From Xanthomonas sp. 10-10 (GTDB lineage: Bacteria; Pseudomonadota; Gammaproteobacteria; Xanthomonadales; Xanthomonadaceae): 64,000 bases of DNA. A program made the position numbers and the translations under genes. Below the pieces are notes generated by a model, which saw nothing but the letters and a program-made list of their open reading frames with translations, was not told the origin of the DNA and searched no databases. The stretch covers positions 5,076,935 through 5,140,934 of the forward strand of contig NZ_CP144460.1 of NCBI RefSeq assembly GCF_040182365.1. Reading direction: 5' to 3'. Of the stretch, positions 42,547 through 50,801 are shown one piece after another; the stretch's first letter is position 1; every line of letters starts with the position of its first letter.

Positions 42547-42950
42547 GTTGTAGGAGCGCACCTGGGCGCGATGAGGCGTTATCGGCAATGCCCTGTCGCG
42601 CCCGGGTGCGCTCCTACGGTGTGCTGTCTGTTGACTGTTGCGATGCCATCTGTGGATCGCTGCTGCCTGTCGCTGGAAGTAGCGCCAAGCCATTGCCGTT
42701 TGCTGCAGCCGGCGTTGTAGGAGCGGACCTGGCCGCGATGGGGCGTTATCGGTAATGCCCTGTCGCGCCCGGGTGCGCTCCTACGGTGTGCTGTCTGTTG
42801 GTTGTTGCGATGCCATCTGTGGATCACTGCTGCCTGTCGCCGGAAGTAGCGTCAAGCCATTGCCGTTTGCTGCAGCCAGCGTTGTAGGAGCGGACCTGGC
42901 CGCGATGGGGCGTTATCGGTAATGCCTGTCGCGCCCGGGTGCGCTCCTAC
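42547..42950 (+). repeat. 167-bp tandem repeat with three REP-like hairpins
   Basis: Units start at 42547, 42714 and 42881. Each opens with GTTGTAGGAGCG and closes its hairpin with GTGCGCTCCTAC about 65 bases later, with CGCGATG and GTCGCGCCC inside. Between hairpins lies a conserved ~100-base spacer containing GTGTGCTGTCTGTTG and CCATTGCCGTTTGCTGCAG. The array fills most of the space between the cysteine-rich lipoprotein and rmuC; no gene lies in 42457-42984. Confidence 0.9.
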
Positions 42951-42984
42951 GTGTGCTGGGTGTGAGCTGGCGTCTGAGGGTGGA

Positions 42985-44553
42985 TCATTCCTGCTCGTCG
43001 CCGGGGTCGTCGTCGATGCCGTTTGCGGCATCGTCCAGCAGCGCCTGGGATTGGTCGCCGGAGAGCGTTTCCACGCCACGCAGGCGGCGTTCGATGGTGC
43101 GGGTCTTGCGGCTGGCTTCGCCCAGGCTCTTGCCGACGGTGCTGATCTGCCGCTCGGCCTTCTCCAGAATGCCGGCGAACTTGCCGAACTCGCTCTTCAC
43201 CGCGCCCAGCACCTGCCAGACCTCGCTGGAGCGCTTTTCGATCGCCAGCGTGCGGAAGCCCATCTGCAGGCTGTTGAGCAGGGCGGTAAACGTGGTCGGG
43301 CCGGCCAGTACCACGCGATGTTCGCGCTGCAGCAGATCGACCAGGCCGGCGCGGCGGATGACCTCGGCGTACAGGCCTTCGGTCGGCAGGAACATCACCG
43401 CGAAATCCGTCGTGTGCGGCGGGCAAACGTACTTGTCGCTGATGGATTTGGCCTGCACGCGGATGGCGCGCTCCAGCTGCGCGGTGGAATTCTTGATCGC
43501 GTCCAGGTCGCCTTTTTCCTGCGCGTCGATCAGCCGTTCGTAGTCCTCGCGCGGGAACTTGGCGTCGACCGGCAACCACACCACCGTGTCATCGCCGCGC
43601 CCTGGCAGGCGGATCGCGAAGTCCACTGCTTCAGCGCTGTCGGGTTTGACCCGCACGCCGCGCGCGTACTGCTCCATCGTCAGCGTCTGCTCGAGGATGT
43701 TCTCCAGCTGCACTTCGCCCCAGCCGCCGCGGTCCTTGACGTTGCTCAGCACGCGCTTGAGATCGCCGACGCCGGTGGCCAGCTGCTGCATTTCGCCCAG
43801 GCCGCGCTGCACCTGCTCCAGGCGCTCGGAGACGAGTTTGAAAGACGCATCCAGCCGTGTATTGAGCGTGGTCTGCAGTTTTTCGTCGACGGTGGCGCGC
43901 ATCAGTTCCAGCTTGCTGGCATTGTCGTTCTGCAGGTTGGCCAGCTGTTGTTCCAGCGTGGCGCGCATTTCGCCGATGCGCAGTTCATTGCGCTGGGTGA
44001 GTTCGGTCAGGCGTTGGCCCAGCGCCTCGGTGAAGCGCTGCTGCGACTCGCCGGCCTCTTGCCGGCCCTTGCGGGCATCTTCGGCCAGCGCGTCGCGCAG
44101 CGCGGCCATATGGGTGTCGGTGCGTGCGATCAGCTCGGTCAGTTGCTGGCCGAACACCTGGATGCGGGTTTCCTGCTGCTGGCCGAAGCCATCGAGCTGG
44201 GTGCGCAATTCGGTGAGCCGCAGGGTGAGCAGTTCGCCGGTGCGTTGTTGCGCGAGGGCGCTTTCCTCGCGCGCCTTGCGGGCGTCTTCGCCAAGCGCGT
44301 CGCGCAGCAGGTCCAGGCGCTGGTCGGTGCGGGTGGACAGTTCGGTGAGATTGCGCGCAAAGGTTTCCAGGCGGCCGTCCTGCTGGCGCGCCAGGCCTTC
44401 GAGCTGCTCGCGCAGTTCGCCGCGGCCGTCACGTTGTTCACTGCGCAGCGCATGCTCCAGCGCAGTGGTGGAGGGACGCCGCAGCAGGGCCAGCAGCTGC
44501 AACACCAGGACTACCACGAGGAGTCCGAGAAGGATCAGGGATTCGGATGACAT
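42985..44553 (-). CDS. rmuC: DNA recombination protein RmuC
   Basis: The 522-residue protein has one N-terminal membrane helix (about 5-24), a long coiled coil (30-270, many Q/L/E/R heptads), and the RmuC nuclease-like domain (about 275-480: G-G-W-G-E-V-Q-L-E-N-I-L-E-Q, W-L-P-V-D-A-K-F-P, D-F-A-V-M-F-L-P-T-E-G-L-Y-A-E). RmuC limits inversions at short inverted repeats in E. coli. Its nearest upstream and downstream flanks here are rich in such repeats. Confidence 0.93.
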   Translation of the reverse strand: MSSESLILLGLLVVVLVLQLLALLRRPSTTALEHALRSEQRDGRGELREQLEGLARQQDGRLETFARNLTELSTRTDQRLDLLRDALGEDARKAREESALAQQRTGELLTLRLTELRTQLDGFGQQQETRIQVFGQQLTELIARTDTHMAALRDALAEDARKGRQEAGESQQRFTEALGQRLTELTQRNELRIGEMRATLEQQLANLQNDNASKLELMRATVDEKLQTTLNTRLDASFKLVSERLEQVQRGLGEMQQLATGVGDLKRVLSNVKDRGGWGEVQLENILEQTLTMEQYARGVRVKPDSAEAVDFAIRLPGRGDDTVVWLPVDAKFPREDYERLIDAQEKGDLDAIKNSTAQLERAIRVQAKSISDKYVCPPHTTDFAVMFLPTEGLYAEVIRRAGLVDLLQREHRVVLAGPTTFTALLNSLQMGFRTLAIEKRSSEVWQVLGAVKSEFGKFAGILEKAERQISTVGKSLGEASRKTRTIERRLRGVETLSGDQSQALLDDAANGIDDDPGDEQE

Positions 44554-45228
44554 GCGTGAAGTGTAGCCGGGCCGGTCGCAGCGGCTGCGTCGGTGCGAGG
44601 CGGCCTGGGTGGTCGGTGATCAGGCCGCAGGCGCTCGGGACGTTGCGCCTGCGGCAATGCGCATCGGCGACTTCAGTGCGGCTAACGACGTGGCGAGCCG
44701 GGCCGTGCGCCACTTAGCTTGTCGGTAGCCAATCGTTGCCACGCGCCGACAGCTGCGATCTGCAAGCGGTGGCGATCGCCTGCGCGCGGGATGAGCGCGG
44801 CGGTCGTCGCAGAAGACCATGCAGGCCATCCGGCAACGACATCGCTTCGGTCGCATCGTCGGACCGACACGATCGCCGCATGACCTACTGCGACGTGCGC
44901 AGTCGCCCACGACGACCTGGCGCGTATCGCTCCGCAATGCACATCGCCCAGCGGTGCGCGTGCGCAATGCCGTGTCTGGCGATCGCACGACCTGCGCCCG
45001 GCAGGGTCGCACGCGGCGACACGTCGGCAGAGACACTGACGCGTAGCGGCTCCCGGGCGCTGCACGTCGGCGATTCCGGGCGGCGGCTGGACGCTGCAGT
45101 GCGCCGCGTCCTGTGCATCGCGCTGCGCCCGGGCCTGTTCGAGGCCGACCCCGCCCAGACGCCCGCTCTGCGGCAAGCACGCATTGCTCGGCGCACCGGA
45201 ACATGGCGCGATCCATGCCTGGCTGCAG
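44554..45228. other. 675-base intergenic region with one strong hairpin
   Basis: No convincing gene was seen; overlapping frames on both strands have arginine-rich, low-complexity translations. A perfect 11-base inverted repeat (GCCGCAGGCGC at 44624-44634 / GCGCCTGCGGC at 44645-44655) stands upstream of rmuC with no T-run. Confidence 0.5.
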
Positions 45229-46236
45229 TCAGAACCCTTCCAGTACCAGCTTGCCGCGGGTGCGATGCGATTCCAGGGCGGCGTGGGCGCGGCGCAGGTT
45301 GTCGACGCTGATGCAGCCATAGTGCTCGCCCAGCGTGCTGCGCAGCGTACCGCTGTCCACCAGCGCAGCGACGCGGTTGAGCAGGTGGTGCTGGGCAATC
45401 ATGTCGTCGGTGGCGAACAGCGAGCGGGTGAACATGAATTCCCAGTGCAGCGACGCGCTCTTGCGCTTGAGCGGCAGCACATCCAGCGTGGCCGGGTCGT
45501 CGATCAGCGCCAGCTGGCCCTGCGGCGCGAGCACGTCGACCAGCTGAGTGAAGTGCTGGTCGGTGTGGGTCAGGCTGGCGACGTGCTCGACCTGGGCGAT
45601 GCCGATGCGCTGCAAGCCCTCGCTGAGCGGCTGGGTGTGGTCGATGACATGGTGGGCACCGAGCGCATACACCCAATCCTGGGTCTGCGGGCGCGAGGCG
45701 GTGCCGATCACGGTCAGCCTGGTCAGCGTGCGCGCCAGCTGCACCAGGATCGAGCCGACTCCACCGGCGGCGCCGACCACCAGCAGGGCCTGGCCCTGGC
45801 CGCCGCCTTCGGCGATGCGCAGGCGGTCGAACAGCAGCTCCCAGGCGGTGATGGCGGTCAGCGGCAGCGCCGCGGCGGACGCGTCGTCGAGCGTGGCAGG
45901 CTTGCGGCCGACCAGGCGCTCGTCCACCAGATGGTATTCGGCATTGGTGCCCGGGCGGGTCAGCGCGCCGGCGTAGTACACCGCGTCGCCAGGTTGAAAC
46001 AGGCTCACCTCGCTGCCCACTGCATCGACCACGCCGCTGGCATCCCAGCCCAGCACGCGCGGCGACTCCACCGGCGCATTGGCGCGCACCTTGGTGTCGA
46101 CCGGATTGACCGAGATGGCATGGATGCGCACGCGCAGGTCACGCGGGCCGGGCTCGGGCATTGGCAGCTCGAGCGCGACCAGCGCGCGCGGGTCGTCGAT
46201 GGGCAGGCCGTGTTGCGGATAGGCGATGGCTTTCAT
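45229..46236 (-). CDS. Zinc-type alcohol dehydrogenase / quinone oxidoreductase-like protein
   Basis: The 335-residue medium-chain oxidoreductase has an N-terminal GroES-like fold (I-S-V-N-P-V-D-T-K, L-G-W-D-A-S-G-V-V), the nucleotide-binding V-G-A-A-G-G-V-G-S, and the substrate-proximal L-P-L-T-A-I-T-A-W-E. Cysteines that bind zinc in classical alcohol dehydrogenases are absent, so it most likely reduces quinones or enones with NADPH. It is divergent from the LysR gene, with 95 bases between the starts, a common regulator-target layout. Confidence 0.88.
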   Translation of the reverse strand: MKAIAYPQHGLPIDDPRALVALELPMPEPGPRDLRVRIHAISVNPVDTKVRANAPVESPRVLGWDASGVVDAVGSEVSLFQPGDAVYYAGALTRPGTNAEYHLVDERLVGRKPATLDDASAAALPLTAITAWELLFDRLRIAEGGGQGQALLVVGAAGGVGSILVQLARTLTRLTVIGTASRPQTQDWVYALGAHHVIDHTQPLSEGLQRIGIAQVEHVASLTHTDQHFTQLVDVLAPQGQLALIDDPATLDVLPLKRKSASLHWEFMFTRSLFATDDMIAQHHLLNRVAALVDSGTLRSTLGEHYGCISVDNLRRAHAALESHRTRGKLVLEGF

Positions 46237-46331
46237 GGGGCTGACCGTTGAGCGGGGAACTGCAGGGTGCGCCATCGCGATTCCCGGAAAAACCGGCAAA
46301 CTGCGCAAGCAGTTTCACCATTGGAGAGAAG

Positions 46332-47255
46332 ATGGTCCGGTTCGATGACCTGGCACTGTTCGTGCGCACCGCCGCGCTGGGCAGTTTTTCCAGCGCCGCG
46401 CGCGAGGCCGACCTGCTGCCCGGCCAGGCGAGTGCGGCCGTCGCCCGGCTGGAGCGGGCGCTGGACCTGCGCCTGTTTGCGCGCTCCACGCGCAGCCTGC
46501 GGCTCACCGCCGAGGGCGAGCAATACCTGCCCTACGCACGCCAGGTGCTGGAGCTGCTGCGCGATGGGCGCGAGCAGGTGCGCGGCGGCGACCAGGCACT
46601 GCACGGGCTGTTGCAGGTGACCGCGCCTTCGGATCTGGGACGCAACGTGCTGCTGCCCTGGCTGACCGCGTTCCGCGCGGCCCATCCACGGCTCACCTTG
46701 CGCCTGCACCTGTCCGACCAGGTGGCGGACCTGTATCGCGCGCCGGTGGATGTGGCGTTCCGGCTCGGGCGCATCGACGATGCCGAGCATGTGGCGCTGC
46801 CCTTGGCACCGGACAACCGCCGGGTGCTGGTGGCCGCGCCGGACTATCTGCGCCGGCATGGGCGACCGGACACGCTGGAGGCACTGCGCGACCATGCCTG
46901 CCTGCTGTACGTGCTGGCCGGGCGCCCGTATGAGCGCTGGCAGTTCGAGGTCGATGGCCGCCGCCAGACCGTGCCGGTACGCGGGGCGATGCTGTGCGAC
47001 GACGCCGACGTGGTGCGGCGGTGGGCGGTAGCCGGCGAAGGCATCGCCTACAAATCGTGGCTGGATATCTGCGCCGATGTACAGGCGGGGCGCCTGGAGG
47101 TGGTGCTGCCCGTATACGGCGACCGGCTGCCGCTGCAGTTGGTCTGCCCACATCGCAAACAGTTCTCACCCGCCATCCGCCAGCTGCATGCAGAGTTCAC
47201 GCAGCGCTGCCAGGCGATGACGGCGTTGTACCCGCTGGCTTCCGATGCGCGTTGA
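46332..47255 (+). CDS. LysR-family transcriptional regulator
   Basis: The 307-residue protein has the LysR helix-turn-helix at 1-60 (F-V-R-T-A-A-L-G-S-F-S-S-A-A-R, Q-A-S-A-A-V-A-R-L-E, R-L-F-A-R-S-T-R) and a periplasmic-binding-like effector domain. GGAGAGAAG precedes the ATG. It probably regulates the divergent oxidoreductase gene. The effector is unknown. Confidence 0.92.
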   Translation: MVRFDDLALFVRTAALGSFSSAAREADLLPGQASAAVARLERALDLRLFARSTRSLRLTAEGEQYLPYARQVLELLRDGREQVRGGDQALHGLLQVTAPSDLGRNVLLPWLTAFRAAHPRLTLRLHLSDQVADLYRAPVDVAFRLGRIDDAEHVALPLAPDNRRVLVAAPDYLRRHGRPDTLEALRDHACLLYVLAGRPYERWQFEVDGRRQTVPVRGAMLCDDADVVRRWAVAGEGIAYKSWLDICADVQAGRLEVVLPVYGDRLPLQLVCPHRKQFSPAIRQLHAEFTQRCQAMTALYPLASDAR

Positions 47256-47544
47256 CCTGCTGCGCCGGAAGATGGACGCGATGAATGGACACGCGCTTCG
47301 GCAAGCCGCACGTATCGTTGGACGGGCCAGGCGCATTGCGCCCGCAGCGGATGCATCGGCGTTCCTGCGCCCCGCTGCTGCGGGATCGATACGCTTCGGT
47401 AGTGGATTCGGCGGCCTCGCCAGGGCGATTCCGTTGAGGAAGGCGAAGCGTCGGTTACGACCAACATGCCATCGCAGCGCGGCATAGGTCTGCGCGACTG
47501 CCGCGCTCGTTGAGGCGCCCGTCACTGCGCGGCTTCTGGCCTGC

Positions 47545-47802
47545 GTGCATATCAGCCCGCCGCTTGCCGTCGATGCAGCGCTACGGCAATCGCCAAGGCC
47601 ACTCCGGCGTTGGGCCTATGCGTTGGCAGACGGAGCGATCGCCGTGCGCTTTGGCAGTGGCCAAACCTATGTGTACACCGCCGACAGCGCCGGCGCAGAG
47701 GTGGTGGCGACCATGCAGCGCCTGGCCAAGGCGGGGCGCGGCTTGAGCACGTATATCAGCCAGAGCGTGCGCGACAGGGATGCGGACAAGAGTGCGTTGT
47801 AG
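47545..47802 (+). CDS. Small protein of unknown function, KTSC-like in outline
   Basis: The 85-residue frame from a GTG has a short beta segment (I-A-V-R-F-G-S-G-Q-T-Y-V-Y) followed by a helix and T-Y-I-S-Q-S-V-R-D-R. That strand-helix outline resembles the small KTSC-type domain, but the similarity is weak. The start is uncertain and has no strong binding site. The flanking stretches 47256-47544 and 47803-48002 show no gene. Confidence 0.5.
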   Translation: MHISPPLAVDAALRQSPRPLRRWAYALADGAIAVRFGSGQTYVYTADSAGAEVVATMQRLAKAGRGLSTYISQSVRDRDADKSAL

Positions 47803-48002
47803 CCGAGCGGCGACGGAGCAGGTTGCACGCGTCGCTCTGCACGGTTGCACGAAGATACAAATGCACATTGCAGCAGCCGCTGCGTTGAACACAGACGCGG
47901 CAGCCGTGCTGCTGCGATGATGCATCGACGCATTCGCAAAACGCAGCGCAGCAACCAGCGCCGTCGTCTCCGCGCACTCACCACATCCATCCTCGGGCGC
48001 CT

Positions 48003-48623
48003 ATGCTGGACATCTACGGAAAGCCGACATCGATCAACGTGCGCAAGGTGCTGTGGCTATGCGACGAGTTGGCGCTGGACTACCGCCTGCATGCCTATGG
48101 CAGCGGGTTCGCCGCGGTAGACACACCCGAGTTTCTGGCGCTCAACCCGAACGGCTTGGTTCCGGTGATGCGCGATGGCGACCTGGTGTTGTGGGAGTCC
48201 AACACCATCTGCCGCTATCTGGCCGCACACAGCCAGCGCGCGGATCTGCTGCCGGCCGCGCCGGCCGCGCGCGCGCTGGTCGAACAATGGATGGACTGGC
48301 AGGCCACCGAACTCAACACCGCCTGGCGCTACGCGTTCATGGCCACCGTGCGCGGCAGTGCGGCGCATACCGATCTGCACAGCATCGCGACCAGCGTGTC
48401 CGAGTGGAACCGGCACATGACCATCCTGGAGGCGCAGCTGCAGCGCGCCGGGCCTTATGTGCTGGGCGCGGGCTTTACCTTGGCCGATATCGTGCTGGGC
48501 GTGTCCACGCAGCGCTGGTTCGCCAGTCCCATCGAGCGCCCGCCGCTGGCGGCGGTTGCGGCGTATTACGCGCTGTTGAAGACCCGGGCGGGCTTTCAGC
48601 GCCACGGCTGCACCGCGCCTTGA
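48003..48623 (+). CDS. Glutathione S-transferase
   Basis: The 206-residue protein has the thioredoxin-fold N-terminus (G-K-P-T-S-I-N-V-R-K, with Ser10 as a likely thiol-stabilising residue), the cis-proline L-N-P-N-G-L-V-P-V, and E-S-N-T-I-C-R-Y-L that binds the gamma-glutamyl group. The all-helical C-terminal domain contains L-A-D-I-V-L. It resembles theta/beta-type bacterial GSTs; the substrate is unknown. Confidence 0.9.
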   Translation: MLDIYGKPTSINVRKVLWLCDELALDYRLHAYGSGFAAVDTPEFLALNPNGLVPVMRDGDLVLWESNTICRYLAAHSQRADLLPAAPAARALVEQWMDWQATELNTAWRYAFMATVRGSAAHTDLHSIATSVSEWNRHMTILEAQLQRAGPYVLGAGFTLADIVLGVSTQRWFASPIERPPLAAVAAYYALLKTRAGFQRHGCTAP

Positions 48624-49094
48624 ATGCGTCGTGCCATGGCCGCAGGGCGCATGCCAGACGCTGCGAGTGCGCATGGCATACGGCAGATCGCGCGGTCATC
48701 GCCGTCGCGCGGGTCGCTGCGTGGCAGCGTTGGCCTGGCGGCCGCGCAGCGCCTGCACGGCCGTGCGTGCCGATCGCAGGCACACACCCGGTAAGCAGCG
48801 CCCGCCACCAGGCCGCTCGCGCTCGGCACCTGGGCCACGTCCCGCCAGACGCTTGCGCATCCTGCCTGTGCGTGCGCCCGAGCCGGACGCAGCCCCACAA
48901 GGTCTGCACCGACCGTTCCGGCCCGGGCGACGGCGCGCTCGTTGCAGGAATCGCGGCATGGAGGGTGCGACTTGTCGTTCTGCTGCCAGGCAACGCGCGC
49001 CCTGCCCGCTTCGGCCGCATGACCTTGGACCGATAGCTTTGCTGCAGCGCGTTGGGCGACACTCGGGGATTCTTTTGGTTCCTTCGAGGTCCGC
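48624..49094. other. Intergenic region, no gene seen
   Basis: The GC-rich stretch between the GST and permease genes holds only low-complexity frames on both strands. No hairpin terminator with a T-run was found after the GST gene. Confidence 0.5.
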
Positions 49095-50510
49095 ATGTCG
49101 TCTTGGCTCAGGCGCAAATCCATCGATCAGGTCACCGTGCACGAGGCTGGCCGGCAACTGGTGCGCAGCCTGAGTTGGCCGCACCTGATCGCGCTGGGCA
49201 TCGGCGCGATCGTCGGCACCGGCATCTATACCTTGATCGGCGTGGGCGCGGACAAGGCCGGGCCGGCGGTGCTGCTGTCGTTCGTGGCGGCCGGCATCGT
49301 GTGCGCCTGCGCGGCGCTGGCGTATGCGGAGATGGCCACGATGATGCCGGCCGCCGGCAGCGCCTATACCTACAGCTATACCGCGCTCGGCGAGAGCATC
49401 GCCTGGGTGGTGGGCTGGAGCCTGGTGCTGGAATATTCGCTGGTGGTCAGCACCGTGGCGGTGGGCTGGTCGGGCTATTTCGTCGGGTTCCTGCAGTGGT
49501 TGGGGGTCAATCTGCCGCATGCCTTGATTGCCGGGCCGCATGCCGGCGGCATCGTGAACCTGCCGGCAGTGGTGATCACCTTCCTGGTGGCCGGCATGCT
49601 GATGGCCGGCACCAAGGAAAGCGCCACGCTCAACGCGGTGCTGGTGGTGTTGAAGACCATTGCGTTGGGCGTGTTCGTGGCGATCGCGCTGCCGGCGTTC
49701 AACAGCGCCAACCTGCAGCCGTTCATGCCGTATGGCTTCTCCAAGGCGATGGGCCCGGATGGCGTGGAGCGCGGGGTGATGGCGGCAGCGGCGATCATCT
49801 TTTTTGCCTTCTACGGCTTCGATGCGATCTCCACCGCGGCCGAAGAGACCAAGAACCCGGGGCGCGATCTGTCGATCGGCATCGTCGGCTCGATGATCGG
49901 CTGCACGCTGATCTACGTGCTGGTGGCGTTGTCGGCGGTGGGCGCGATGAGCTTTACCGTGTTCGGCAAGAGCCCGGAGCCGTTGGCGCTGATCATGCGC
50001 GAACTCGGCCACGGCAAGGCGGCGCTGGTGATCGGTGCGGTGGCGATCATCGCGCTGCCGACGGTGCTGCTGGCATTCCTGTACGGGCAGAGCCGGATCT
50101 TCTTCGTGATGTCGCGTGATGGCCTGTTGCCGCGCGGCCTGTCCAAGGTCAACGCACGCACCGGCACGCCGGTGGCGATCACCTTGTTCACCGCGGTGCT
50201 GGTGGCCGCGTTGGCGGGTGTGGCGCGGCTGGACGAGATCGCCGCGCTGGCCAACGCCGGTACGTTGGCCGCGTTTACGGCGGTGGCGGCGTGCCTGCTG
50301 GTGTTGCGCGTGCGCGAGCCCAGCCGTGCGCGGGCCTTCCGTACGCCGCTGGCCTGGGTGGTGGGACCGGTGGCGATCCTGGGCTGCCTGTATCTGTTCT
50401 GGAGCCTGCCGAGCACCACGCAGGGCTGGTTCCTGCTGTGGAACGCGCTGGGCGTGCTGGTGTACCTGGCCTATGGGCGGCGCAATAGCCGGCTGGCGAA
50501 GGTGCAGTAG
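49095..50510 (+). CDS. APC-family amino-acid permease
   Basis: The 471-residue protein has about 12 membrane helices. The first carries the APC signature G-I-G-A-I-V-G-T-G-I-Y, followed by a second helix block with A-L-A-Y-A-E-M-A and P-A-A-G-S-A-Y-T-Y-S-Y; later F-Y-G-F-D-A-I-S-T-A-A-E-E-T-K-N-P is the cationic-amino-acid-transporter (CAT/YhdG) type pattern. It would import amino acids with protons across the inner membrane; the exact substrate is not determined. Confidence 0.9.
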   Translation: MSSWLRRKSIDQVTVHEAGRQLVRSLSWPHLIALGIGAIVGTGIYTLIGVGADKAGPAVLLSFVAAGIVCACAALAYAEMATMMPAAGSAYTYSYTALGESIAWVVGWSLVLEYSLVVSTVAVGWSGYFVGFLQWLGVNLPHALIAGPHAGGIVNLPAVVITFLVAGMLMAGTKESATLNAVLVVLKTIALGVFVAIALPAFNSANLQPFMPYGFSKAMGPDGVERGVMAAAAIIFFAFYGFDAISTAAEETKNPGRDLSIGIVGSMIGCTLIYVLVALSAVGAMSFTVFGKSPEPLALIMRELGHGKAALVIGAVAIIALPTVLLAFLYGQSRIFFVMSRDGLLPRGLSKVNARTGTPVAITLFTAVLVAALAGVARLDEIAALANAGTLAAFTAVAACLLVLRVREPSRARAFRTPLAWVVGPVAILGCLYLFWSLPSTTQGWFLLWNALGVLVYLAYGRRNSRLAKVQ

Positions 50511-50801
50511 TTCTCCCGGCGGGACATTGTCCCCCTGCATGGGGGGAGAAGAGGGCCCGAAGGGCCGGATGAGGGGACGGGCGAAGCCTGGTGTCATCCA
50601 CCTTGGTCAGTGGCTTTGCCCCGTACCCTCACCCCAACCCCTCTCCGCCAGGAGAGGGGCTTCAAGCTGCACACTACTGGTCCGCGCTTGCGCCGCGGGC
50701 GCTCCAGCGCACGCGCGCCACGGCGCGCAAGTAGCGCCTTCTCGCCCGAAGGAGAGCGGCTCAGGCCAGGCGTCGCTCGCTCGACGCAGCGACGCTTGCG
50801 C
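50511..50801. repeat. Intergenic repeat-derived sequence
   Basis: The region holds GGGGGAGAAGAGGGCCCGAAGGGCC and CCCTCACCCC followed by an inverted repeat CCTCTCC / GGAGAGG, then a block shared in order with 27310-27460. These are dispersed copies of the repeat family that also entered recD. No gene is present. Confidence 0.7.

Noticed and set aside
42547..42950. Regularly spaced repeats considered as a CRISPR array
   Set aside because: The 167-bp period, hairpin arms and near-identical spacers do not fit CRISPR repeats with unique spacers, and no cas genes are near.
44736..45311. Overlapping frames on both strands between rmuC and the oxidoreductase gene
   Set aside because: Both are Arg/Ala-rich without binding sites or families, and the plus-strand one runs into the end of the oxidoreductase gene.
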